A stretch of 64,000 bases of DNA from Antedon bifida (lineage: Eukaryota > Echinodermata > Crinoidea > Comatulida > Antedonidae). Numbering within the stretch: position 1 is the stretch's first letter; each line of letters begins with the position of its first letter. The translations under genes were made by a program, and so were the position numbers. The stretch is from the NCBI GenBank assembly GCA_963402885.1, contig OY727094.1, positions 19,842,501-19,906,500 on the forward strand, written 5' to 3'. Shown here piece after piece: positions 1-10,937 of the stretch. The notes under the pieces were generated by a model. That model was not told the origin of the DNA. It searched no databases and saw only the letters and a list, made by a program, of their open reading frames with translations.

Positions 1-653
1 TTTTGTCGAAATGTTCAAAATGGTCTAAAACGGTTTCTAATGTGATTTTAAGCACTTTGATGTTTTTGTGTAACCAAGTTTCATCGAAATCCTCAAAATG
101 GTCTAAAACGTCTCCAAATGCGATTTGAAGCTATTCTAAGCACTTTGGTGTTTTTATGTTAACAAGTTTTTTCGAAAATCACAAAATGCTCTAAAATGTC
201 TCCAAATGCGATTTGAAGCTATTCTAAGCACTTTGGTGTTTTTATGTTAACAAGTTTTTTCGAAAATCACAAAATGGTCTAAAACGTCTCCAAATGCGAT
301 TTGAAGCTATTCTAAGCACTTTGGTGTTTTTATGTTAACAAGTTTTTTCGAAAATCACAAAATGGTCTAAAACGTCTCCAAATGCGATTTGAAGCTATTC
401 TAAGCATTTTGGTGTTTTTATGTTAACAAGTTTTTTCGAAAATCACAAAATGGTCTAAAATGTCTCCAAATGCGATTTTATGTGAAAAGTTTTGTCGAAA
501 TGCTCAAAATGGTCTAAAACGGTTTCTAATGTGATTTTAAGCACTTTGATGTTTTTGTGTAACCAAGTTTCATCGAAATCCTCAAAATGGTCTAAAACGT
601 CTCCAAATGCGATTTGAAGCTATTCTAAGCACTTTGGTGTTTTTATGTTAACA
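1..653 (+). repeat. Higher-order block, first copy of a 3073-bp-offset repeat
   Basis: The series of variants from ttttgtcgaaatgttc at position 1 through the shortened junction tgcgattttatgtgaaaag (471-489) is found again exactly 3,073 bp downstream, starting at 3074. The match ends near 653, where this copy has caattttttt and the other has catatttttt. It shows that monomer order, not only monomer sequence, was copied. Confidence 0.85.
209..296 (+). repeat. Class A satellite monomer, type copy (88 bp)
   Basis: This copy matches the commonest form in the window. Notable internal elements are an 8-bp palindrome TGTTAACA (245-252), a 10-bp palindrome TTTTCGAAAA (257-266) and the box AAAATGGTCTAAAA (271-284) that is shared by all classes. 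Frequent variants are acgtctcc/atgtctcc, ttcgaaaa/tttgaaaa/ttcaaaaa, aagcac/gtacac and ggtgttttta/gatgttttta. A-runs at about monomer positions 55-58, 63-66, 73-76 and 84-86 are spaced roughly 8 to 10 bp apart. Confidence 0.95.
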
Positions 654-3073
654 ATTTTTTTCGAAAATCACAAAATGGTCTAAAACGTTTTTAAATACGA
701 TATTAAGCTATTTTGTGCACTTTGATGTTTTTGTGTGAAAAATTTTTGTCGAAATGCTTAAATTGGTCTAAAACGTTTTTAAATACGATATTAAGCTATT
801 TTTGTGCCCTTTGATGTTTTTGTGTGAAAAGTTTTATCGAAATGCTCAAAATGGTCTAAAACGGTTTCTAATGTGATTTTAAGCACTTTGATGTTTTTGT
901 GTAACCAAGTTTTTTTGAAAATCACAAAATGGTCTAAAACGTCTCCAAATGGGATTTGAAGCTATTCTGTACACTTTGATGTTTTTATGGTAACAAGTTT
1001 TTTCGAAAATCACAAAATGGTCTAAAATGTCTCCAAATGCGATTTGAAGCTATTCTGTACACTTTGGTGTTTTTATGTTAACAAGTTTTTTCGAAAATCA
1101 CAAAATGGTCTAAAACGTCTCCAAATGCGATTTGAAGCTATTCTAAGCACTTTGGTGTTTTTATGTTAACAAGTTTTTTCGAAAATCACAAAATGGTCTA
1201 AAATGACTAAAAATGCGATTTGAAGCTATTCTAAGCACTTTGGTGTTTTTATGTTAACATGTTTTTTCGAAAATCACAAAATGGTCTAAAATGTCTCCAA
1301 ATGCGATTTGAAGCTATTCTAAGCACTTTGATGTTTTTATGTTAACAAGTTTTTTTGAAAATCACAAAATGGTCTAAAACGTTTTTAAATACGATATTAA
1401 GCTATTTTGTGTCCTTTTATGTTTTTGTGTGAAAAGTTTAATCGAAATGCTCAAAATGGTCTAAAACGGTTTCTAATGTGAATTTAAGCACTTTGATGTT
1501 TTTGTGTAACCAAGTTTTTTTGAAAATCACAAAATGGTCTAAAACGTCTCCAAATGCGATTTGAAGCTATTCTGTACACTTTGATATTTTTATGTTAAAA
1601 AGTTTTTTCGAAATTCACAAAATGGTCTAAAACGTCTCCAAATGCGATTTGAAGCTATTCTTAGCACTTTGGTGTATAAATGTTAACAAGTTTTTGGGAA
1701 AATCACAAAATGGTCTAAAATGTCTCCAAATGCGATTTGAAGCTATTCTGTACACTTTGATGTTTTGTGTGAAAAGTTTTGTCGAAATGCTCAAAATGGT
1801 CTAAAACGGTTTCTAATGTGATTTTAAGCACTTTGATGTTTTTGTGTAACCAAGTTTCATCGAAATCCTCAAAATGGTCTAAAACGTCTCCAAATGCGAT
1901 TTGAAGCTATTCTAAGCACTTTGGTGTTTTTATGTTAACAAGTTTTTTCGAAAATCACAAAATGCTCTAAAATGTCTCCAAATGCGATTTGAAGCTATTC
2001 TAAGCACTTTGGTGTTTTTATGTTAACAAGTTTTTTCGAAAATCCCAAAATGGTCTAAAACGTCTCCAAATGCGATTTGAAGCTATTCTAAGCACTTTGG
2101 TGTTTTTATGTTAACAAGTTTTTTCGAAAATCACAAAATGGTCTAAAACGTCTCCAAATGCGATTTGAAGCTATTCTAAGCACTTTGGTGTTTTTATGTT
2201 AACAAGTTTTTTCGAAAATCACAAAATGGTCTCAAATGTCTCCAAATGCGATTTGAAGCTATTCTAAGCACTTTGGTGTTTTTATGTTAACAAGTTTTTT
2301 CGAAAATCACAAAATTGTCTAAAATGTCTCCAAATGCGATTTGAAGCTATTCTGTACACTTTGGTGTTTTTATGTTAACAAGTTTTTTCGAAAATCACAA
2401 AATGGTCTAAAACGTCTCCAAATGCGATTTGAAGCTATTCTAAGCACTTTGGTGTTTTTATGTTAACAAGGTTTTTCGAAAATCACAAAATGGTCTAAAA
2501 TGACTAAAAATGCGATTTGAAGCTATTCTAAGCACTTTGGTGTTTTTATGTTAACAAGTTTTTTCAAAAATCACAAAATGGTCTAAAACGTCTCCAAATG
2601 CGATTTGAAGCTATTCTAAGCACTTTGATGTTTTTATGTTAACAAGTTTTTTTGAAAATCACAAAATGGTCTAAAACGTCTCCAAATGCGATTTGAAGCT
2701 ATTCTAATCACTTCGGTGTTTTTATGTTAACATATTTTTTCGAAAATCACAAAATGGTCTAAAATGTCTCCAAATGCGATTTGAAGCTATTCTGTACACT
2801 TTGATGTTTTGTGTGAAAATTTTTTGTCGAAATGCTCAAAATGGTCTAAAACGGTTTCTAATGTGATTTTAAGCATTTTGATATTTTTGTGTAACCAAGT
2901 TTTTTTGAAAATCACAAAATGGTCTAAAACGTCTCCAAATGCGATTTGAAGCAATTCTAAGCACTTTGGTGTTTTTATGTTAACAAGTTTTTTCGAAAAT
3001 CACAAAATGGTCTAAAATGTCTCCAAATGCGATTTGAAGCTATTCTGTACACTTTGATGTTTTGTGTGAAAAG

Positions 3074-3726
3074 TTTTGTCGAAATGTTCAAAATGGTCTA
3101 AAACGGTTTCTAATGTGATTTTAAGCACTTTGATGTTTTTGTGTAACCAAGTTTCATCGAAATCCTCAAAATGGTCTAAAACGTCTCCAAATGCGATTTG
3201 AAGCTATTCTAAGCACTTTGGTGTTTTTATGTTAACAAGTTTTTTCGAAAATCACAAAATGCTCTAAAATGTCTCCAAATGCGATTTGAAGCTATTCTAA
3301 GCACTTTGGTGTTTTTATGTTAACAAGTTTTTTCGAAAATCACAAAATGGTCTAAAACGTCTCCAAATGCGATTTGAAGCTATTCTAAGCACTTTGGTGT
3401 TTTTATGTTAACAAGTTTTTTCGAAAATCACAAAATGGTCTAAAACGTCTCCAAATGCGATTTGAAGCTATTCTAAGCACTTTGGTGTTTTTATGTTAAC
3501 AAGTTTTTTCGAAAATCACAAAATGGTCTAAAATGTCTCCAAATGCGATTTTATGTGAAAAGTTTTGTCGAAATGCTCAAAATGGTCTAAAACGGTTTCT
3601 AATGTGATTTTAAGCACTTTGATGTTTTTGTGTAACCAAGTTTCATCGAAATCCTCAAAATGGTCTAAAACGTCTCCAAATGCGATTTGAAGCTATTCTA
3701 AGCACTTTGGTGTTTTTATGTTAACA
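3074..3726 (+). repeat. Higher-order block, second copy of a 3073-bp-offset repeat
   Basis: This is a near-identical copy of 1-653, including the shortened junction tgcgattttatgtg at 3544. Nothing of non-satellite origin separates the two copies. The 3,073-bp spacing could be a higher-order period or the product of a single large unequal exchange. Confidence 0.85.
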
Positions 3727-3770
3727 TATTTTTTCGAAAATCACAAAATGGTCTAAAATGTCTCCAAATG

Positions 3771-3820
3771 CGATTTGAAGCTATTCTGTACACTTTGATG
3801 TTTTGTGTGAAAAATTTTTG
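3771..3820 (+). repeat. Bridge segment linking class A runs to class C/B units
   Basis: Most A-to-C or A-to-B transitions pass through this variant. The usual aagcac is replaced by GTACAC and the normal ttatgttaacaag is replaced by ttgtgtgaaaa. It is about 50 bp from the start of the monomer to the next tcgaaatgct, against 51 bp in class A. The same bridge is seen near 1750, 2790, 3050, 5512, 6895, 8707, 10090, 12849, 13449, 26030, 29060 and 58070. GTACAC also occurs in ordinary A monomers that are not followed by C or B (for example near 1050). Confidence 0.85.
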
Positions 3821-3907
3821 TCGAAATGCTCAAAATGGTCTAAAACGTTTTTAAATACGATATTAAGCTATTTTGTGCCCTTTGATGTTTTTGTGTGAAA
3901 AGTTTTA
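3821..3907 (+). repeat. Class C satellite monomer, type copy (87 bp)
   Basis: The unit from tcgaaatgct at 3821 to the next at 3908 is 87 bp. Its diagnostic core is gtttttaaatacgatatta followed by agctattttgtg, with a gccc, gctc, gcac or gtcc ending. It keeps the AAAATGGTCTAAAA box. A subtype has cttaaattgg in place of ctcaaaatgg and usually follows the gctc-type C unit (for example near 4515, 7710, 13580, 18510 and 25120). C units occur singly or in runs of two or three, never in runs as long as class A. Confidence 0.93.
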
Positions 3908-3986
3908 TCGAAATGCTCAAAATGGTCTAAAACGGTTTCTAATGTGATTTTAAGCAATTTGATATTTTTGTGTAACCAAGTTTTTT
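3908..3986 (+). repeat. Class B satellite monomer, type copy (79 bp)
   Basis: The diagnostic core is aaacggtttctaatgtgat followed directly by tttaagca. Compared with class A it lacks about 9 bp (the agctattct stretch), which gives 79 bp. It ends with tttgtgtaaccaag and is followed by an A unit that starts with tttcatcgaaatcctc or tttttttgaaaatcac. The C-B-A order is repeated across the whole array. Confidence 0.93.
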
Positions 3987-6894
3987 TGAAAATCACAAAA
4001 TGGTCTAAAATGTCTCCAAATGCGATTTGAAGCTATTCTAAGCACTTTGGTGTTTTTATGTTAACAAATTTTTTCGAAAATCACAAAATGGTCTAAAACG
4101 TCTCCAAATGCGATTTGAAGCTATTCTGTACACTTTGATGTTTTTATGTTAACAAGTTTTTTCTAAAATCACAAAATGGTCTAAAACGTCTCCAAATGCG
4201 ATTTGAAGCTATTCTAAGCACTTTGGTGTTTTTATGTTAACAAGTTTTTTCGAAAATCACAAAATGGTCTAAAACGTCTCCAAATGCGATTTGAATCTAT
4301 TCTAAGCACTTTGGTGTTTTTATGTTAACAAGTTTTTTCGAAAATCACAAAATGGTCTAAAATGTCTCCAAATGCGATTTGAAGCTATTCTGTACACTTT
4401 GATGTTTTGTGTGAAAATTTTTTGTCGAAATGCTCAAAATGGTCTAAAACGTTTTTAAATACGATATTAAGCTATTTTGTGCTCTTTGATGTTTTTGTGT
4501 GAAAAATTTTTGTCGAAATGCTTAAATTGGTCTAAAACGTTTTTAAATACGATATTAAGCTATTTTGTGCCCTTTGATGTTTTTGTGTGAAAAGTTTTAT
4601 CGAAATGCTCAAAATGGTCTTAAACGGTTTCTAATGTGATTTTAAGCACTTTGATGTTTTTGTGTAACCAAGTTTTTTTGAAAATAACAAAATGGTCTAA
4701 AACGTCTCCAAATGCGATTTGAAGCTATTCTAAGCACTTTGGTGTTTTTATGTTAACAAGTTTTTTAGAAAATCACAAAATGGTCTAAAACGTTTTTAAA
4801 TACGATATTAAGCTATTTTGTGCTCTTTGATGTTTTTGTGTAAAAAATTTTTATCGAAATGCTCAAAATGGTCTAAAACGTTTTTAAATACGATATTAAG
4901 CTATTTTGTGTCCTTTTATGTTTTTGTGTGAAAAGTTTAATCGAAATGCTCAAAATGGTCTAAAACGGTTTCTAATGTGAATTTAAGCACTTTGATGTTT
5001 TTGTGTAACCAAGTTTTTTTGAAAATCACAAAATGGTCTAAAACGTCTCCAAATGCGATTTGAAGCTATTCTGTACACTTTGATATTTTTATGTTAAAAA
5101 GTTTTTTCGAAATTCACAAAATGGTCTAAAACGTCTCCAAATGCGATTTGAAGCTATTCTTAGCACTTTGGTGTATAAATGTTAACAAGTTTTTTGGAAA
5201 ATCACAAAATGGTCTAAAACGTCTCCAAATGCGATTTGAAGCTATTCTTAGCACTTTGGTGTTTTTATGTTAACAAGTTTTTCGAAAATCACAAAATGGT
5301 CTAAAACGTCTCCAAATGCGATTTGAAGCTATTCTAAGCACTTTGATGTTTTTATGGTAACAAGGTTTTTCGAAAATCACAAAATGGTCTAAAACGTCTC
5401 CAAATGCGATTTGAAGCTATTCTAAGCACTTTGGTGTTTTTATGTTAACAAGTTTTTTCAAAAATCACAAAATGGTCTAAAATGTCTCCAAATGCGATTT
5501 GAAGCTATTCTGTACACTTTGATGTTTTGTGTGAACAATTTTTGTCGAAATGCTCAAAATGGTCTAAAACGTTTTTAAATACGATATTAAGCTATTTTGT
5601 GCCCTTTGATGTTTTTGTGTGAAATGTTTTATCGAAATGCTCAAAATGGTCTAAAACGGTTTCTAATGTGATTTTAAGCATTTTGATATTTTTGTGTAAC
5701 CAAGTTTTTTTGAAAATCACAAAATGGTCTAAAACGTCTCCAAATGCGATTTAAAGCTATTCTAAGCACTTTGGTGTTTTTATGTTAACAAATTTTGACG
5801 AAAATCACAAAATGGTCTAAAACGTCTCCAAATGCGATTTGAAGTTATTCTGTACACTTTGATGTTTTTATGTTAACAAGTTTTTTCGAAAATCACAAAA
5901 TGGTCTAAAACGTCTCCAAATGCGATTTGAAGCTATTCTAAGCACTTTGGTGTTTTTATGTTAACAAGTTTTTTCGAAAATCACAAAATGGTCTAAAATG
6001 TCTCCAAATGCGATTTGAAGCTATTCTGTACACTTTGATGTTTTGTGTGAAAAGTTTTGTCGAAATGCTCAAAATGGTCTAAAACGGTTTTTAATGTGAT
6101 TTTAAGCACTTTGATGTTTTTGTGTAACCAAGTTTCATCGAAATCCTCAAAATGGTCTAAAACGTCTCCAAATGCGATTTGAAGCTATTCTAAGCACTTC
6201 GGTGTTTTTATGTTAACAAGTTTTTTCGAAAATCACAAAATGCTCTAAAATGTCTCCAAATGCGATTTGAAGCTATTCTAAGCACTTTGGTGTTTTTATG
6301 TTAACAAGTTTTTTCGAAAATCACAAAATGGTCTAAAACGTCTCCAAATGCGATTTGAAGCTATTCTGTACACTTTGATGTTTTTATGTTAACAAGTTTT
6401 TTCTAAAATCACAAAATGGTCTAAAACGTCTCCAAATGCGATTTGAAGCTATTCTAAGCACTTTGGTGTTTTTATGTTAACAAGTTTCATCGAAATCCTC
6501 AAAATGGTCTAAAACGTCTCCAAATGCGATTTGAAGCTATTCTAAGCACTTTGGTGTTTTTATGTTAACAAGTTTTTTCGAAAATCACAAAATGCTCTAA
6601 AATGTCTCCAAATGCGATTTGAAGCTATTCTTAGCACTTTGGTGTTTTTATGTTAACAAGTTTTTCGAAAATCACAAAATGGTCTAAAACGTCTCCAAAT
6701 GCGATTTGAAGCTATTCTAAGCACTTTGATGTTTTTATGGTAACAAGGTTTTTCGAAAATCACAAAATGGTCTAAAACGTCTCCAAATGCGATTTGAAGC
6801 TATTCTAAGCACTTTGGTGTTTTTATGTTAACAAGTTTTTTCAAAAATCACAAAATGGTCTAAAATGTCTCCAAATGCGATTTGAAGCTATTCT

Positions 6895-9800
6895 GTACAC
6901 TTTGATGTTTTGTGTTAAAAATTTTTGTCGAAATGCTCAAAATGGTCTAAAACGTTTTTAAATACGATATTAAGCTATTTTGTGCCCTTTGATGTTTTTG
7001 TGTGAAAAGTTTTATCGAAATGCTCAAAATGGTCTAAAACGGTTTCTAATGTGATTTTAAGCAATTTGATATTTTTGTGTAACCAAGTTTTTTCGAAAAT
7101 CACAAAATGGTCTAAAATGTCTCCAAATGCGATTTGAAGCTATTCTAAGCACTTTGGTGTTTTTATGTTAACAAATTTTTTCGAAAATCACAAAATGGTC
7201 TAAAACGTCTCCAAATGCGATTTGAAGCTATTCTGTACACTTTGATGTTTTTATGTTAACAAGTTTTTTCTAAAATCACAAAATGGTCTAAAACGTCTCC
7301 AAATGCGATTTGAAGCTATTCTAAGCACTTTGGTGTTTTTATGTTAACAAGTTTTTTCGAAAATCACAAAATGGTCTAAAACGTCTCCAAATGCGATTTG
7401 AAGCTATTCTAAGCACTTTGATGTTTTTATGTTAACAAGGTTTTTCGAAAATCACAAAATGGTCTAAAACGTCTCCAAATGCGATTTGAATCTATTCTAA
7501 GCACTTTGGTGTTTTTATGTTAACAAGTTTTTTCGAAAATCACAAAATGGTCTAAAATGTCTCCAAATGCGATTTGAAGCTATTCTGTACACTTTGATGT
7601 TTTGTGTGAAAATTTTTTGTCGAAATGCTCAAAATGGTCTAAAACGTTTTTAAATACGATATTAAGCTATTTTGTGCTCTTTGATGTTTTTGTGTGAAAA
7701 ATTTTTGTCGAAATGCTTAAATTGGTCTAAAACGTTTTTAAATACGATATTAAGCTATTTTGTGCCCTTTGATGTTTTTGTGTGAAAAGTTTTATCGAAA
7801 TGCTCAAAATGGTCTTAAACGGTTTCTAATGTGATTTTAAGCACTTTGATGTTTTTGTGTAACCAAGTTTTTTTGAAAATAACAAAATGGTCTAAAACGT
7901 CTCCAAATGCGATTTGAAGCTATTCTAAGCACTTTGGTGTTTTTATGTTAACAAGTTTTTTAGAAAATCACAAAATGGTCTAAAACGTTTTTAAATACGA
8001 TATTAAGCTATTTTGTGCTCTTTGATGTTTTTGTGTAAAAAATTTTTATCGAAATGCTCAAAATGGTCTAAAACGTTTTTAAATACGATATTAAGCTATT
8101 TTGTGTCCTTTTATGTTTTTGTGTGAAAAGTTTAATCGAAATGCTCAAAATGGTCTAAAACGGTTTCTAATGTGAATTTAAGCACTTTGATGTTTTTGTG
8201 TAACCAAGTTTTTTTGAAAATCACAAAATGGTCTAAAACGTCTCCAAATGCGATTTGAAGCTATTCTGTACACTTTGATATTTTTATGTTAAAAAGTTTT
8301 TTCGAAATTCACAAAATGGTCTAAAACGTCTCCAAATGCGATTTGAAGCTATTCTTAGCACTTTGGTGTATAAATGTTAACAAGTTTTTTGGAAAATCAC
8401 AAAATGGTCTAAAACGTCTCCAAATGCGATTTGAAGCTATTCTTAGCACTTTGGTGTTGTTATGTTAACAAGTTTTTCGAAAATCACAAAATGGTCTAAA
8501 ACGTCTCCAAATGCGATTTGAAGCTATTCTAAGCACTTTGATGTTTTTATGGTAACAAGGTTTTTCGAAAATCACAAAATGGTCTAAAACGTCTCCAAAT
8601 GCGATTTGAAGCTATTCTAAGCACTTTGGTGTTTTTATGTTAACAAGTTTTTTCAAAAATCACAAAATGGTCTAAAATGTCTCCAAATGCGATTTGAAGC
8701 TATTCTGTACACTTTGATGTTTTGTGTGAAAAATTTTTGTCGAAATGCTCAAAATGGTCTAAAACGTTTTTAAATACGATATTAAGCTATTTTGTGCCCT
8801 TTGATGTTTTTGTGTGAAATGTTTTATCGAAATGCTCAAAATGGTCTAAAACGGTTTCTAATGTGATTTTAAGCATTTTGATATTTTTGTGTAACCAAGT
8901 TTTTTTGAAAATCACAAAATGGTCTAAAACGTCTCCAAATGCGATTTAAAGCTATTCTAAGCACTTTGGTGTTTTTATGTTAACAAATTTTGACGAAAAT
9001 CACAAAATGGTCTAAAACGTCTCCAAATGCGATTTGAAGTTATTCTGTACACTTTGATGTTTTTATGTTAACAAGTTTTTTCGAAAATCACAAAATGGTC
9101 TAAAACGTCTCCAAATGCGATTTGAAGCTATTCTAAGCACTTTGGTGTTTTTATGTTAACAAGTTTTTTCGAAAATCACAAAATGGTCTAAAATGTCTCC
9201 AAATGCGATTTGAAGCTATTCTGTACACTTTGATGTTTTGTGTGAAAAGTTTTGTCGAAATGCTCAAAATGGTCTAAAACGGTTTTTAATGTGATTTTAA
9301 GCACTTTGATGTTTTTGTGTAACCAAGTTTCATCGAAATCCTCAAAATGGTCTAAAACGTCTCCAAATGCGATTTGAAGCTATTCTAAGCACTTTGGTGT
9401 TTTTATGTTAACAAGTTTTTTCGAAAATCACAAAATGCTCTAAAATGTCTCCAAATGCGATTTGAAGCTATTCTAAGCACTTTGGTGTTTTTATGTTAAC
9501 AAGTTTTTTCGAAAATCACAAAATGGTCTAAAACGTCTCCAAATGCGATTTGAAGCTATTCTGTACACTTTGATGTTTTTATGTTAACAAGTTTTTTCTA
9601 AAATCACAAAATGGTCTAAAACGTCTCCAAATGCGATTTGAAGCTATTCTAAGCACTTTGGTGTTTTTATGTTAACAAGTTTCATCGAAATCCTCAAAAT
9701 GGTCTAAAACGTCTCCAAATGCGATTTGAAGCTATTCTAAGCACTTTGGTGTTTTTATGTTAACAAGTTTTTTCGAAAATCACAAAATGCTCTAAAATGT

Positions 9801-10089
9801 CTCCAAATGCGATTTGAAGCTATTCTTAGCACTTTGGTGTTTTTATGTTAACAAGTTTTTCGAAAATCACAAAATGGTCTAAAACGTCTCCAAATGCGAT
9901 TTGAAGCTATTCTAAGCACTTTGATGTTTTTATGGTAACAAGGTTTTTCGAAAATCACAAAATGGTCTAAAACGTCTCCAAATGCGATTTGAAGCTATTC
10001 TAAGCACTTTGGTGTTTTTATGTTAACAAGTTTTTTCAAAAATCACAAAATGGTCTAAAATGTCTCCAAATGCGATTTGAAGCTATTCT
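6895..10089 (+). repeat. Higher-order repeat copy 2 (3195 bp)
   Basis: This is the tandem neighbour of the 3788-6894 block. It has the same marker order: ggtcttaaacgg near 7811, gtgtataaat at 8366, aattttgacg at 8986 and cggtttttaatg near 9280. It carries one extra 88-bp monomer in about 7390-7486, followed by the shared gaatctattc variant. Differences from copy 1 are a few scattered single-base changes, so the duplication looks recent. Confidence 0.88.
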
Positions 10090-10937
10090 GTACACTTTGA
10101 TGTTTTGTCTGAAAAATTTTTGTCGAAATGCTCAAAATGGTCTAAAACGTTTTTAAATACGATATTAAGCTATTTTGTGCCCTTTGATGTTTTTGTGTGA
10201 AATGTTTTATCGAAATGCTCAAAATGGTCTAAAACGGTTTCTAATGTGATTTTAAGCATTTTGATATTTTTGTGTAACCAAGTTTTTTTGAAAATCACAA
10301 AATGGTCTAAAACGTCTCCAAATGCGATTTAAAGCTATTCTAAGCACTTTGGTGTTTTTATGTTAACAAATTTTGACGAAAATCACAAAATGGTCTAAAA
10401 CGTCTCCAAATGCGATTTGAAGTTATTCTGTACACTTTGATGTTTTTATGTTAACAAGTTTTTTCGAAAATCACAAAATGGTCTAAAACGTCTCCAAATG
10501 CGATTTGAAGCTATTCTAAGCACTTTGGTGTTTTTATGTTAACAAGTTTTTTCGAAAATCACAAAATGGTCTAAAATGTCTCCAAATGCGATTTGAAGCT
10601 ATTCTGTACACTTTGATGTTTTGTGTGAAAAGTTTTGTCGAAATGCTCAAAATGGTCTAAAACGGTTTTTAATGTGATTTTAAGCACTTTGATGTTTTTG
10701 TGTAACCTAGTTTCATCGAAATCCTCAAAATGGTCTAAAACGTCTCCAAATGCGATTTGAAGCTATTCTAAGCACTTTGGTGTTTTTATGTTAACAAGTT
10801 TTTTCGAAAATCACAAAATGCTCTAAAATGTCTCCAAATGCGATTTGAAGCTATTCTAAGCACTTTGGTGTTTTTATGTTAACAAGTTTTTTCGAAAATC
10901 ACAAAATGGTCTAAAACGTCTCCAAATGCGATTTGAA
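10090..10937 (+). repeat. Partial third copy, 1383-bp tandem duplication of 8707-9554
   Basis: Markers at 8707 (GTACAC), 8986 (aattttgacg) and near 9280 (cggtttttaatg) recur 1,383 bp downstream at 10090, 10369 and near 10663. The match breaks near 10,937, where this copy has gaatctattctaag instead of gaagctattctgtac. The duplication was therefore internal to the second 3.2-kb block and shorter than it. Confidence 0.85.

Larger units (their letters stand above)
3788..6894 (+). repeat. Higher-order repeat copy 1 (3107 bp)
   Basis: This block runs from the bridge GTACAC at 3788 to the next equivalent bridge at 6895. It contains the markers ggtcttaaacgg (about 4616), gtgtataaat (5171), aaattttgacg (about 5790) and cggtttttaatg (about 6085). 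Each is found again downstream at an offset of 3,195 bp, or 3,107 bp for positions before about 4290. The difference of 88 is one extra class A monomer in the second copy. Confidence 0.88.

Noticed and set aside
209-296. 88-bp monomer as a dimer of about 44 bp
   Set aside because: The two halves do not align with each other beyond short A/T runs.
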